Shown one piece after another: positions 9,809-20,700 of a stretch of 64,000 bases of DNA; position 1 is the stretch's first letter; every line of letters starts with the position of its first letter. A model generated the notes under the pieces. That model did no database searches. It saw only the letters and a program-made list of their open reading frames with translations, and had not been told where the DNA came from. The DNA comes from Ferriphaselus sp. R-1. Its GTDB lineage: Bacteria; Pseudomonadota; Gammaproteobacteria; Burkholderiales; Gallionellaceae. The stretch is from assembly GCF_000746095.1 (NCBI RefSeq), contig NZ_JQKP01000002.1:124001-188000 (forward strand). The letters are read 5' to 3'. The position numbers and the translations under genes were made by a program.

Positions 9809-11080
9809 ATGAAAATTCTAGTGGTGGGTTCCGGTGGTCGTGAACATGCTTTGGCCTGGCGTCTGGCGCAAGGCGAGCGGGTGCAAAAGGTGTTCGTCGC
9901 GCCCGGCAATGCGGGCACAGCGCTGGAAGATGGCCTGGAGAATCTGCCCATCACCGACATCCAAGAGTTGATCGAGTTCGTCAAACGCGAAAGTATCGAA
10001 TTCACCGTGGTCGGGCCGGAAGCGCCACTGGCGGCGGGCATCGTGGATGCCTTCCGCGCCGAGAAGCTGAAGATCTTCGGCCCGACCAAGGCCGCTGCGC
10101 AGCTCGAATCCTCCAAGGACTTCGCCAAGCGCTTCATGACCCGCCACCACATCCCCACCGCGTTCTTCGAGACGTTCAGCGATGTCGAGTTGGCGCGCGA
10201 TTACGTGGACAAACACGGCGCGCCCATCGTCATCAAGGCTGACGGCCTGGCCGCCGGCAAGGGCGTGGTAGTGGCGATGACCGAGATGGAGGCCTATGCC
10301 GCCATCGACATGATGCTGGCCGACAATAGCTTCGGCGACGCGGGCGCGCGGGTGGTGATCGAGGCGTTTCTGGAAGGCGAAGAGGCCAGCTTCATCGTCA
10401 TGGTCGACGGCAAGAACGTGCTGCCGCTGGCCACCAGCCAGGATCACAAACGCCTGCTCGACCGTGACCACGGCCCCAACACCGGCGGCATGGGCGCGTA
10501 TTCGCCCGCGCCCGTCGTCACGCCCACCATTCACGCCAAGGCCATTCGCGAAGTCATCCTGCCGGTGGTTCGCGGCATGGAAGCCGAGGGCGTGACCTAC
10601 ACCGGCTTCCTCTACGCCGGGCTGATGATCTCGCCGGACGGCGGCCTCAAGGTGCTGGAATTCAACTGCCGCATGGGCGACCCCGAGACCCAGCCCATCA
10701 TGCTGCGCCTGAAGAGCGATCTGTCGGTGCTGATGGAGCACGCCATCGCCGGAACGCTGGACCAGGTCGAAGCTGAATGGGACAGACGCACCGCGCTGGG
10801 CGTGGTGATGGCTGCCGCCAACTATCCCGACACCCCGCGCAAAGGTGATGTCATCACCGGCCTGCCCAAACCGCAGGACGATGCCCACGTGTTCCACGCC
10901 GGAACCACCATGCAAGACGGCAAGGTCGTCACCAACGGTGGCCGCGTGCTGTGCGTCACCGCGCTGGGCGACATGGTCAAGCGCGCCCAGCAGCGCGCCT
11001 ACGAAGTCGCCGACGGCATCCACTTCGACGGTGCCCAGATGCGCCGCGACATCGGCTACCGAGCGATCGCACGCAGGTAA
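9809..11080 (+). CDS. purD: Phosphoribosylamine-glycine ligase (GAR synthetase)
   Basis: A 423-residue ATP-grasp enzyme joining phosphoribosylamine and glycine, the second step of purine synthesis. The start [19 protein letters not shown] is the hallmark N-terminus. ATP-grasp elements are visible: [18 protein letters not shown], the conserved [26 protein letters not shown] and [11 protein letters not shown]. The C-terminal domain ([12 protein letters not shown]) is complete and the protein ends GYRAIARR. The ATG at 9809 is chosen because it gives the conserved N-terminus; the frame is open upstream but overlaps the small secreted protein gene. The gene faces the leftward kinase gene across 117 bases. 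Confidence 0.98.
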   Translation: MKILVVGSGGREHALAWRLAQGERVQKVFVAPGNAGTALEDGLENLPITDIQELIEFVKRESIEFTVVGPEAPLAAGIVDAFRAEKLKIFGPTKAAAQLESSKDFAKRFMTRHHIPTAFFETFSDVELARDYVDKHGAPIVIKADGLAAGKGVVVAMTEMEAYAAIDMMLADNSFGDAGARVVIEAFLEGEEASFIVMVDGKNVLPLATSQDHKRLLDRDHGPNTGGMGAYSPAPVVTPTIHAKAIREVILPVVRGMEAEGVTYTGFLYAGLMISPDGGLKVLEFNCRMGDPETQPIMLRLKSDLSVLMEHAIAGTLDQVEAEWDRRTALGVVMAAANYPDTPRKGDVITGLPKPQDDAHVFHAGTTMQDGKVVTNGGRVLCVTALGDMVKRAQQRAYEVADGIHFDGAQMRRDIGYRAIARR

Positions 11081-11197
11081 TCCGGCCACCTCGCCACCCC
11101 AGCTGGAGCGGACCGCGCGCACCATAACCGGCAAGCGCAACGCGCCGGGTTCGAGCAGGTTGCGCCCGGCACATGAAGCCTGCCTGATCTTATGACA

Positions 11198-13009
11198 TCA
11201 AACGATCGGCAAACTGACAGACACCGAGGTTCCTTGCCCCGGACTGCTAACGATAGCGATCCTGCCACCGTGCAACTTGACCAGTTCATACACAATCGTC
11301 ATACCCAGCCCCAAGCCGGGCATCACCCCCGATGAGTCGGCCCGGTAGAATCGCTCAAACGATCTTTTCTGCTGCTCCTGATCCATGCCTATGCCGGAAT
11401 CACGGATCTCGAGCACAGCTCGCATCTCACCATCCGAACCGCGCTCTTGCCCTACAGCGACATCGACGCGGGTATCTCCAGGGGAGAAGCGATAGGCGTT
11501 GTCGACCAGATGCTCCATCACCTGACCAATTCTTTGCACATCGACATATACACGCGAGTCATCTTGAAGTGTAAGTACTGGCCGAGCGCGCCCCTCCGGG
11601 ACTAGAAAACCAGCCACCTTGGCCTGAACCAGCTCGAACAGAGAGACTTCGCGCATCTCGAAGAGCGAGCCCTTGTAAGCATCGATCCGCGAAAGTTCGA
11701 GTAGCTCGTCGATAATCGAGGCCAGCACTCCTGATTGGCGGTGAATGACATTGGCTACTTCCTCCAGATCTTGTGACATGATCCGGCCAGAGGCCAGCAG
11801 CTCGGAGTAACCATAGATGCTAGCCAGTGGTGTCCTTAACTCATGCGCCGCCATCATGAGGAACTGACTTTTCAGCCTATCAATCTCGGCCTCGAAGGTG
11901 ACATCTCTGAAATGCAGCACCATGGACACGTGTCCGATCAAAGCCCTTTGCACCCTGATCTCCAGCAATCTGCCGGTGGGTTGGGCAAGCTCGATCAGGC
12001 AGCGCACACCTCGATTACCCGCCCCCACCGCCGCCTCGTCATGCATGAGTTGCTCCAGGCATCCCGACCGCGCCTGGACACACTTTCCACGCAACACAGC
12101 AACCAGCTCCTCAAGCTCCAACCCCAGCACCGTCGAACCATCCACCCCCAGGATCGTCTGGAACGTGCGATTCACCAAACCGACTCGCCCCTGTAAATCG
12201 AACGAAACGAATCCGTCCGGACTCAGGGCAAAAATAGCGGCCATTTGCTCGCCACGTTGCCTGAGCTGGGATGCGGTGACCTCAAGCTGCCGAGCAGTCT
12301 CTGAACGTGTAGCACTTTCTTCGGCAAGCTGTTCGTTCCTGTGCCGCAACGTCGCCGTCATCTGGTTGAACGCAACGGTCACCTCAGCCAACTCATCTTT
12401 ACCGCGCACCGGAATTCGATAATCGAAATCACCTTGCGCGACATGATGACTGGCATCCTTCAGGCCGACCAGCTGTCGAGTAAGATAAGTTCCCAGCATC
12501 CAGGAAAACAAGGCCACCAAAGCCATTTCGAGGAGCGCGATGCCTCCCGCCCATTCCCGAGCAGATTCCACCAATGCGGCCAAAGGTAGTGTCGACAGGC
12601 CGACTCGGACCTGGCCATAATTCACACCCTTGACCTGGATCGGCGTTGCCCAGTCGAAAACATCATCCTGCACCGAGCTGAACGAAGAGTCGGCATGAAA
12701 CGGACGAGCAAGCAAGGTCCCATCCCCTCGCTGGGCCAAGACTCGTCCATCCTGATCGAGAATCGATACGTAGTCGATATGGCTGGATGCGATGGCTGCG
12801 TCAACCAGCCCTTCCAGAGTTGCCAGATCCTGAGCTAGCACTGCCTCCCTGGATGCGCCAGCAAGCAACTCTCCAGCCAGTCTGACGCGCTGTTCCAGCT
12901 CGCGTTCGTTGGAGCGCGCCAGTACCGCCATCACACTGGAAATCAGCAGAGCAAGCAGGGTGGCCTCGATCAGGCCAATGCCAATAATGGTCTTGGTTCG
13001 GAAGCGCAC
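11198..13009 (-). CDS. Membrane sensor histidine kinase (HAMP-PAS-HisKA-HATPase)
   Basis: About 603 residues. A first membrane helix (about 10-32) and a second (about 156-178) flank a periplasmic sensor of about 120 residues; HAMP (180-230), coiled coil, PAS (260-375), HisKA with phospho-acceptor His in AAHELRTPLAS (near 390) and HATPase (VDNAYRFSPG, DSGIGMDQEQ, GLGLGMTIV) follow. No receiver is attached. The start is uncertain: TTG at 13015 or GTG at 13009; the GTG has a GGTGA six bases upstream. It is the last gene of the seven-gene signalling operon, just after the PhnD-like binding protein, which is the obvious candidate for its periplasmic ligand-presenting partner. This link is inferred. 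Confidence 0.9.
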   Translation of the reverse strand: MRFRTKTIIGIGLIEATLLALLISSVMAVLARSNERELEQRVRLAGELLAGASREAVLAQDLATLEGLVDAAIASSHIDYVSILDQDGRVLAQRGDGTLLARPFHADSSFSSVQDDVFDWATPIQVKGVNYGQVRVGLSTLPLAALVESAREWAGGIALLEMALVALFSWMLGTYLTRQLVGLKDASHHVAQGDFDYRIPVRGKDELAEVTVAFNQMTATLRHRNEQLAEESATRSETARQLEVTASQLRQRGEQMAAIFALSPDGFVSFDLQGRVGLVNRTFQTILGVDGSTVLGLELEELVAVLRGKCVQARSGCLEQLMHDEAAVGAGNRGVRCLIELAQPTGRLLEIRVQRALIGHVSMVLHFRDVTFEAEIDRLKSQFLMMAAHELRTPLASIYGYSELLASGRIMSQDLEEVANVIHRQSGVLASIIDELLELSRIDAYKGSLFEMREVSLFELVQAKVAGFLVPEGRARPVLTLQDDSRVYVDVQRIGQVMEHLVDNAYRFSPGDTRVDVAVGQERGSDGEMRAVLEIRDSGIGMDQEQQKRSFERFYRADSSGVMPGLGLGMTIVYELVKLHGGRIAIVSSPGQGTSVSVSLPIV

Positions 13010-13038
13010 GGACAATCACCAACGATGTCGCGATGGGC

Positions 13039-13881
13039 TCATGGGGTACCCAAGCGCTCAAGCATCTTGAGGTCGAGTGCGCGAATATCATTCCACGCCT
13101 CATCCTCGGCACGCATAATTCCGCTGAACGTAAGCCCGCGCAAAATCTGGCGTCCCCTCTCGGTCGAGGACATGGACACCAAAGCCTGTTGAACTCGCTC
13201 AACAATCTCGGGACTCACCCGTGGTGCGCTAGCTATGGCATGGGGCGTGTACTGGGCGGTCTGTACCAGAACTCTCAATTGCCCTCGAACTGCATCGGGA
13301 GCCGCCTCCAGAGTTCGCGGTATTCCTCCACCCGCCGGATACAATCCGGCGGCAACCGCTCGGTATACCGATTCGTGCGACGACACATAACGTGGGGTGA
13401 TCTTGACCCTCTGCCGCTCGAATTCGGCCTGGGTCAGAATCGAGGCCGCGAATGCTGCCGGTGCCGGAAAGGCCACCTCCTGCCCAGCCAGGTCGGGTAA
13501 GGCCCGTACATTGGCATCTTTCCGTACCACGATAATTCCCTTGAGCATCTTTGCCTGCTCCTTGGCTAGAGCTCGGTAACCCGATACGCGATGAAAGACC
13601 ACATAGTGGTAGGGATTCATGTAGGCAAAATCGTACTCGCCTCGTCCCAGTCGCTGTTCGAATACCGGGATGCTAGGTGCCGTGGCAAACCTGAAGCTCA
13701 ATCCGGTATGCAGACTCAACTCGGCAAGCAACGGCCCCCACTCCTCTGCCGATCGACTAGCCGATTGCTGCGGAACAATGCCGAAAGTAAAGGTTTGTCC
13801 GAGTTCACTTGATTGAGCGAGCCCAGCATAGAGCAATACCCCACAAAGGGCGGCCCCAAGTAATCTTAAAAAACGCTGCAC
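13039..13881 (-). CDS. PhnD-like phosphate/phosphonate-type periplasmic binding protein
   Basis: About 280 residues of the PhnD/PtxB-like class. A GTG start at 13881 gives the signal peptide MQRFLRLLGAALCGVLLYAGLAQS and has AAGGA seven bases upstream; a TTG at 13896 would lengthen it by five residues. Family features include FGIVPQQSASRSAEEWGPLL, RGEYDFAYMNPYHYVVF, a DLAGQEVAFPAPAAFAAS loop and LTQAEFERQ. No ABC permease or ATPase gene is nearby; instead the gene lies between two sensor kinases. That context suggests ligand sensing rather than uptake. The true ligand is unknown, because proteins of this fold also bind other small anions. Confidence 0.88.
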   Translation of the reverse strand: MQRFLRLLGAALCGVLLYAGLAQSSELGQTFTFGIVPQQSASRSAEEWGPLLAELSLHTGLSFRFATAPSIPVFEQRLGRGEYDFAYMNPYHYVVFHRVSGYRALAKEQAKMLKGIIVVRKDANVRALPDLAGQEVAFPAPAAFAASILTQAEFERQRVKITPRYVSSHESVYRAVAAGLYPAGGGIPRTLEAAPDAVRGQLRVLVQTAQYTPHAIASAPRVSPEIVERVQQALVSMSSTERGRQILRGLTFSGIMRAEDEAWNDIRALDLKMLERLGTP

Positions 13882-13892
13882 TTGATAATCCT

Positions 13893-16511
13893 TCAAATCG
13901 CCGGAATAAAGATAGAGACCGTCGTCCCGACGCCCAGCGTACTTGCTATGTGAAGCTTACCTCGATGCAACTCAACGATCTCCTTGACGATACTCATCCC
14001 AAGTCCGGTCCCTGGAATGCTGCCGGAAGTATCCGCACGATAGAATCTTTCACAGACCCGAGCGACTTGGCCCTTGGTCATCCCGATACCATGATCGGTG
14101 ATACGCATCACGCAATAATGCACGGCATCATGCACCTCGGACGCCAGACTGAGCATGACATCACCCCCACCTGGCGAGTACTTGTAAGCATTGCTCAACA
14201 CATTGCTCAGTGCCTGACCGATCTTGCTCCGATCGACATTGAAGAACAGAGGGGTATCGGGCATCTGCAAAATCAACGGCCTGTGTCCGTCGATGTTGAA
14301 ATTGGCAGATACCTCCTGGCATACCTCGCGGGCTTCGTTCTTCTTGTAGACAAAATCCTTACCCCGACGGGCCTCTATCCTGGAAATATCCAGCAGCTCA
14401 TTGATGATGCTGTTGACCAATGCCGACTGCCTGAAGACCACTTCCAGCATTTCCTTCCGATCCCCCTCGGGATAGGACCGATTCAGCAACAGCTCGGTAT
14501 AGCCATAGATCGAGGCCATCGGAGTGCGCAGCTCATGAGCCGCTGTCGACAAGAATTCACTTTTTATCTGCGCCACCTCCCACTCGTAGGTGACATCCCG
14601 GAAATACACTATGCGAGACAGGGTATGTGAGCGGCAGCTCCGCAGCGACATCTCCAGCACCTTGCCTGTACGGGCGATGTGGATCGTCTCTGCACGTTTC
14701 TTACTATCACCCTTATCTTCAATAGTCCGCTTCTGGGTCGAAAGGTCTAGAAAGACGGTCCCAGCCTGGCAGCTCGCTGACATCAATTTGACAAACTTCG
14801 ACTCACTAAGCCCCATGACCTCAGACAGCTCCAGGCCGACCAGTGTGGAGAACGCCGGGTTCGCGTATTTGACCAGCCCCTGATTATCGAACGAAATCAG
14901 GCCATCAGGACTCAGGGCAAAGATGGTATCCAGCTGCTCATTGCGGTCCTGCAATGCCATCTCAGCATCCCGCCGGTCGGTGATGTCAGTATGTGACCCA
15001 ACCATGCGCAAGGGTTTGCCATCGGCATCGAATATCGCCTTGCCCCGATCCAATATCCACTTGTATCCGCCATCCTTGCACTTCAGTCTGTGCTCGGTCT
15101 GGTAAAACGCTGTATGGCCAGCCAAGTGTGCGTCAATGGCATCCATCACACTAGCGATATCGTCCGGATGGACTCGACTGCGCCACTCCTCTAGCTGATT
15201 TGGCAGTTCCTCCTCGGAAAATCCGAGCATGGATTTCCAGCGGGTGGAGTAGAACACCGCTCCATCCTTAATGTTCCAGTCCCAGATACCATCATTGTTA
15301 CCTTCTAGCGCCAGCTGCCAGCGTAGCTCGCTGTTTGCCAGAGCCTGTGCCATTTGATGCCGCTCAGTGACATCACGAGCAAAGCCGACCGTGCCGATGA
15401 CCTCCCCCGTGGGCGCAAAGACCGGATGCTTGTATGTTTCTATCCAGATTCGGGTACCTTCCGCTTCGAGCGGCTCCTCAACAAATTTCTCGCGTTGGCT
15501 TTGCATCACCTCCTGGTCGTCCGACCGGTAGCTGAGTGCGAGCTCTTCGGGCCACAGATCAAGGTCAGACAGGCCGACCACACTATCGGGATCAGACCGT
15601 CCACTAGCCTCGGCAAAACGGCGATTGACAGTCAGGAAGCGACTCTCCCCATCCTTCAGCCAAATCATGAACGGAAAGTTGTCGAGCGTGGCACGCAAGT
15701 AGGACTCCCGTCGCTCCAACTCTTGTGCCGCGAGGATGCGCTCAGAGATGTCGATTACACTACCGACCATGCGTAATGCATTTCCAGCCTCATCCCGCTC
15801 AACCACATCCCCTCGGTCGAGTACCCAGATAGTGGCTCCATCGGAACGATGCATGCGATGCTCGCTACGGTAAGGCCCCCCGTTGGACAGACAGGCCTCG
15901 ATCGATCGCCTGACCCTCGACACATCCTCTTGGTGGACAAGTGCCGAAAAGATCTCAAATGGATGGCGCGCGTAGCGCTCATCGAACCCAAGTAGCTTGC
16001 ACCATCTGACATTGTGAGTGACGGTCCCGGAGCGGATATCCCAATCCCAAATGCCTTCCTGGGTAACATCCAACACATACTGCAAACGGCGCTCACTTTC
16101 CTCCAGATCATTCTTGGCCCGACGCAAGTCGGTAACATCCGTGGCGATCACCAATATCTGCGGGGAGCCATCTGGTGCCAGCAACGGTTTCTTGATCGAT
16201 TGGTAGTAATGCGTCTCACCGGTCACGGCATCCGTGGACTCCTCCATCACGATCCGCGTCTCGTTCTGCGACATGATTTCGCGCACGTTTTGTAGATAAA
16301 ACTCGACCTGCTCCCGATTGGGGTTGAACGCACCATCATCCTTGCCCACCAACTCGTTCGGGGTCGTCCCATACAGGTTGGCCAACGCCCGATTTCCCAG
16401 GATGAACTTACCATTCCAGTCCTTAAGTAGAATGATGTTGGGGTTCTCGTCGATAACCGTTCTCAGTAAGTCGTAACCCTCGTCACCTACCACTTCCAGC
16501 CCCTCACTCAT
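13893..16511 (-). CDS. Cytoplasmic sensor histidine kinase with five PAS domains
   Basis: About 872 residues from the ATG at 16511 (a GTG at 16526 is also possible). No membrane helix is seen. Five PAS domains in tandem are recognisable from repeated elements such as GIWDWDIRSG, GIWDWNIKDG, RMVGSVIDIS and RMVGSHTDIT; the second and fourth are near-duplicates of the PAS_3 type. HisKA follows with STAAHELRTPMASIYGY (His about residue 660) and HATPase with SNAYKYSPGGG and GTGLGMSIVKEIVE. The HisKA/HATPase part resembles that of the kinase at 11198-13009. With no attached receiver, it presumably signals to receivers in the same operon. The upstream HD-GYP gene ends 39 bases before the start. Confidence 0.9.
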   Translation of the reverse strand: MSEGLEVVGDEGYDLLRTVIDENPNIILLKDWNGKFILGNRALANLYGTTPNELVGKDDGAFNPNREQVEFYLQNVREIMSQNETRIVMEESTDAVTGETHYYQSIKKPLLAPDGSPQILVIATDVTDLRRAKNDLEESERRLQYVLDVTQEGIWDWDIRSGTVTHNVRWCKLLGFDERYARHPFEIFSALVHQEDVSRVRRSIEACLSNGGPYRSEHRMHRSDGATIWVLDRGDVVERDEAGNALRMVGSVIDISERILAAQELERRESYLRATLDNFPFMIWLKDGESRFLTVNRRFAEASGRSDPDSVVGLSDLDLWPEELALSYRSDDQEVMQSQREKFVEEPLEAEGTRIWIETYKHPVFAPTGEVIGTVGFARDVTERHQMAQALANSELRWQLALEGNNDGIWDWNIKDGAVFYSTRWKSMLGFSEEELPNQLEEWRSRVHPDDIASVMDAIDAHLAGHTAFYQTEHRLKCKDGGYKWILDRGKAIFDADGKPLRMVGSHTDITDRRDAEMALQDRNEQLDTIFALSPDGLISFDNQGLVKYANPAFSTLVGLELSEVMGLSESKFVKLMSASCQAGTVFLDLSTQKRTIEDKGDSKKRAETIHIARTGKVLEMSLRSCRSHTLSRIVYFRDVTYEWEVAQIKSEFLSTAAHELRTPMASIYGYTELLLNRSYPEGDRKEMLEVVFRQSALVNSIINELLDISRIEARRGKDFVYKKNEAREVCQEVSANFNIDGHRPLILQMPDTPLFFNVDRSKIGQALSNVLSNAYKYSPGGGDVMLSLASEVHDAVHYCVMRITDHGIGMTKGQVARVCERFYRADTSGSIPGTGLGMSIVKEIVELHRGKLHIASTLGVGTTVSIFIPAI

Positions 16512-16550
16512 CACGCCCCCTGTCACCCCAAAAATCTCTCTCTTCGCCGC

Positions 16551-17693
16551 TCACCCCTTCGCCCGTTCGGCGAAGTCGGCCTTGGCTTGGAGTACATCAT
16601 CCTCATCCACATAACTCAGAGCAATGGCATAAAAGTCTTCGTGATGAGCCAGGAACACATCGAGGACATCGGGATCGAAGTGCTTACCCCGCCCGTCTAG
16701 CATAATCTTGCACGCCGCCTCATGTGGCATCGGAGCCTTGTAAACACGCCGACAGATCAAAGCATCGTACACGTCTGCAACCGCCATCATTCTTGCCGCT
16801 ATCGGAATGTCATCTCCCGACAGCCCCTCCGGATAACCGGAGCCATCCCATTTCTCATGATGGTAATAGACGATGTCCTTCGCAAGATCAAGGAAGCTGA
16901 TCCTTGCGCCAAGTAGCTCCTCCGCATGGACGATGGCATCCCTCCCCAACGCGGGATGCGATTTCATTATCTCCATCTCCTGCGGCTCGTAACGCCCCGG
17001 CTTCAGCAAAATGCGATCCGGAATGCCCACCTTTCCTATGTCATGCAACGGGGCAAGCTTCGACACCAGACTGATGTTATGTTCGGTCAAGAAAGCATCG
17101 AATCTGGCATGTCCCTTCAGTTTGTCAGCCAACAGCCTCATGTAGAGTTTGGTGCGTATTAGGTGGTTGCCGGTGTCAACATCACGAACCTCGGCCAGCG
17201 ACGACATCGCCATCACCACAGCATCCTTGATCGAATTCAGCTCCAAAGTCCGGTGCGAAACTGCGACATCGAGGTAATCGTTGATTTGCCGCAAGGTATC
17301 GATGCTGCTCTTGACGGCAAGTTGAGCCTTTATCCTTGAGCGTAGAATGGCTGGCGCGATAGGGCGGGTGATGTAGTCGACGGCCCCCAACATCAGTCCG
17401 GTCTGCTCGTCTTCTATTTCGCTACGTCCAGTCAGGAAAATCACCGGGATGTCGGCGACATCAGGATCCTGCTTCAACAGTCGACAAACCTCATAGCCAT
17501 CCATGCCCGGCATCATCACATCGAGCAAGATGAGGTCTGGCTTGTGCTGCCTTGCCAGCAACAAGCCCTTCTTTCCAGTGTTTGCCACTTGCACTCGGTA
17601 GCTTTCAGAGAGTAAGCCGGAAAGCAGCCGCAAATTCGTTGCTGCATCGTCCACTATCAGAATGGTCTGCCTTATCGGCATAAATAATTGCAT
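16551..17693 (-). CDS. Response regulator with HD-GYP phosphodiesterase domain
   Basis: A 380-residue protein with an N-terminal receiver (residues about 8-125: ILIVDDAATN, phospho-acceptor in LILLDVMMPGMDG, Lys replaced around YITRPIAPA) and a C-terminal HD-GYP domain (about 150-350). The catalytic motifs are present: HDIGKVGIPDRIL, YHHEKWDGSGYPEG and AVADVYDAL, so hydrolysis of cyclic di-GMP is expected. The canonical receiver Lys-Pro motif reads TRP here, so Lys is replaced by Arg and switching may be altered. It lies between the hybrid kinase (13 bases upstream) and the five-PAS kinase, which suggests that a kinase in the operon controls it. Confidence 0.93.
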   Translation of the reverse strand: MQLFMPIRQTILIVDDAATNLRLLSGLLSESYRVQVANTGKKGLLLARQHKPDLILLDVMMPGMDGYEVCRLLKQDPDVADIPVIFLTGRSEIEDEQTGLMLGAVDYITRPIAPAILRSRIKAQLAVKSSIDTLRQINDYLDVAVSHRTLELNSIKDAVVMAMSSLAEVRDVDTGNHLIRTKLYMRLLADKLKGHARFDAFLTEHNISLVSKLAPLHDIGKVGIPDRILLKPGRYEPQEMEIMKSHPALGRDAIVHAEELLGARISFLDLAKDIVYYHHEKWDGSGYPEGLSGDDIPIAARMMAVADVYDALICRRVYKAPMPHEAACKIMLDGRGKHFDPDVLDVFLAHHEDFYAIALSYVDEDDVLQAKADFAERAKG

Positions 17694-17706
17694 ATCCGCT
17701 TATCCT

Positions 17707-20700
17707 CTACATCGATGGTTGGTTCTCCGATGCAGCATCCGCACCGTTTCCAGAGGCTCGCATTAAGCCAATAGCCACATCAAAATCAAAGTTGTTGACA
17801 CTGGCGATAAAAGCGCCCGCCTGTTCGCCCAGCAGCGCCTCCAACTGCCCCCTTAGCTGCTCAGTACGCGCCTGGGCCATAGCATCGCCCTGCTCTAAAA
17901 GGTACAACAGCTCTGTGCGGACGGCATGCAACTCCGCGTCAGGATAAGGTGATCGGGCCTCCGTACGGGCAAGAGGAACTTCCGGCAAACATTGCAGAAT
18001 CTGATCGGTCATGCTTTTGAGGGGCCCCTCCAGCGAGCTCAAGCAAGAGTCGAGCTGTTTGCGCCCGGCTTTGTCACGGATTGCACCCTCCAGCTCAGCC
18101 GCAAGCGCAGAAAGCTCATGTGCGCCAAGATTGGCCAGCACCCCCTTGAGCGTATGCGCCGTTCTTTGCGCCTCCGCCCCATCTCCGTCATCGAGCTGAC
18201 CACCGATCCGGGCCGTCACATCGGAGAAAGTGGCAGCGAACTGCTGCAACAAAGACCGATAAAGCTCCTGATTGCCCGCCACCAGCCTGAGACCAGTCGC
18301 AGTATCGACTCCTTCGATCTGCAACAAGTCGGGCACAGCCTCAACCGTCTGCACATCAGCGACACCCCGCCCCGCCCATCGACCGAGGGCGTGGTAGAGC
18401 GAGTCAGGATCGATCGGTTTGGTAAGGTGGTCATTCACCCCCTCCTCGAAACACCGCTTCCGTTCATGAGCAAGGGCGTGGGCAGTTAGCGCGATCACCG
18501 GTAGTCCCTTGAAACGTGGCAATTTACGTATCGCTATCGTAGCTTCATGCCCATCCATCACCGGCATTTGCATGTCCATCAGAATGACTTGCCAGGGTAC
18601 CGGGTCAGCCGCCGCCTGCAACAGATCGAGAGCCTCTCGCCCGTTACCGGCTAACGTCACCTCGACCCCTGCTGCGATCAATAACTCCCGAGCGATCTGC
18701 TGATTGATGGGATTGTCTTCGACCAGCATCACATTGAGGCCGGCCAAGTCGGGCATACGTTTATCGTCATGCTTCTCACCGGCAACGGACTCATAGATGG
18801 CCGGCGCGAAGAGCTGCGCCACGACATCCCACAGCATCGTGTAATTGACCGGCTTCTCCAGGAAGCCGGCCACGCCGACATCCTGCGCAGCCTGATAAAC
18901 ATTGTCTGCCCCAAAAGCCGTTACCATGACGATACGGGGCGGATGCTGAATGAGCAGTTCCCGATTGATCATCATCGCAGCCTCGATACCATCCATCTCC
19001 GGCATGCGCCAATCCATGAATACGAGCTGATAAGGATCAATCCCGTCTTGCGATTCGATGGCCGAAATGGCCGCATGCACATCGCCGAAAGAGGTGGCTT
19101 CGATACCCAACGCCTTGAGCTGCTCTACCAGAATTTCCCTCGCGTCCTCATTGTCATCGACGACCAGTGTGCGTATCGCACCGACATCGGGTATCGCCAG
19201 GACCTGATGCCGCCTCTCTGACACTTCCAGCCAAACGCGGAACTTGAATTCGCTCCCCTGCCCCAAAGTCGACTCTACCCAGAGCCGCCCCCCCATCAGT
19301 TCGACGATGCGTTTGCTGATAGCAAGCCCCAGCCCTGTCCCCCCGTACCGGCGAGTGGTCGATGTGTCGGCTTGAGTGAAGGCCTCGAACAGCCCGCTCA
19401 CCTGATCCACCGACATGCCTATGCCGGTATCTTTCACGGAAATCTGCAGTTCTACCGCCCCAGGCCGATGATCGACCACACTGATATCAAGCTTGACCAT
19501 CCCCGCGTCAGTGAATTTGATGGCATTGCCGACCAAGTTGGTCAGCACCTGCCCGAAGCGAAGTGCGTCGCCAACGAGACTCTGGGGAACATCAGGCGCG
19601 ACATGGATCAGGAACTCAAGGTCCTTCTGGCGGGCTTTGTCGGCGACCAGCACTGCGAAACTGCCCATCACCTCATCCAGCCAGAACGGAGCACACTCCA
19701 ACTCCAGCTTACCCGCCTCCACCTTCGAGAAGTCGAGTACGTCGTTGATAATATTGAGCAGCGCGGTACCTGCCGAAAAGATCTTCTCGACATAGTCGCG
19801 TTGTCGAGCATCCAGTTTCGTCTTCAGCGCCAGATTAGACATGCCAATGATGGCATTCATCGGGGTCCGTATCTCGTGGCTCATGTTGGCGAGAAACATG
19901 CTTTTCGCCTTGGTAGCCTGCTCCGCCTTGGCCTTTTCGGCTATCAGTTCGAGATTCTTCTCTTCCACCGCCACATTTGCTTCCGCCATCACCTGCTGAC
20001 TGCGAATAAGCTCACGTGTCTGGCGCTTAAGCTCCTCCGTCCGCACAGCCAACTCGGTGTTACTGCGCTGTAACACGTCCTCGGATTGCTTGAGTTGCTG
20101 ACTCTGGCGCTCGGACTCAGCAAGCAGACAGGCAAGCTTCTCGTTACGCTCAATCACATCGATCATCAACGCCAAGGTGGTGGACAGCTCGGTCAGCAAA
20201 GCGCGATGACGCTCGGATACAGGGGCCAGCATACCGATCTCGATCACTGCAAGCACGTCGTCGTTGCGCGCAATAACCGGAAACAGCCAGATATGTCGCG
20301 GGCATGTTTCGCACAGACCTGAGGAGATCGCAATAGAGTCCGAGGGAATATCATGGAGCGATATCGGCAGCTTATCCAAAGCACATTGGCGGATCAAGCC
20401 GGAGCCGAACTCAACCTCGATCGGCAAATCATTGCGATTCCGGTAACCCCAGCTTCCCATCAGTCGCAGTCCATCGATGCCCTCATCGAACAAGTAAGCC
20501 AAGCCCACTTGAGCATCAATCGTGGTTGCGACGTTGCGGATCAAAATGCGCGCAAAATCAGATTTACTCTTGGCACTCTGCAGATCCCGGACGATCAGAG
20601 CGACATTGCTCTTCACCCAGTGGGACTCCTCGGCACTCTGCACTTTGGACTGCAATCCCAGCAGTGACCTGGCCATATCGCCGACATCGTTTTTAAGATC

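Noticed and set aside
11133-11166. Terminator after purD from the repeat GCGCAAC/GTTGCGC
   Set aside because: The seven-base arms enclose a 17-base loop and no T-run follows; too weak to call.
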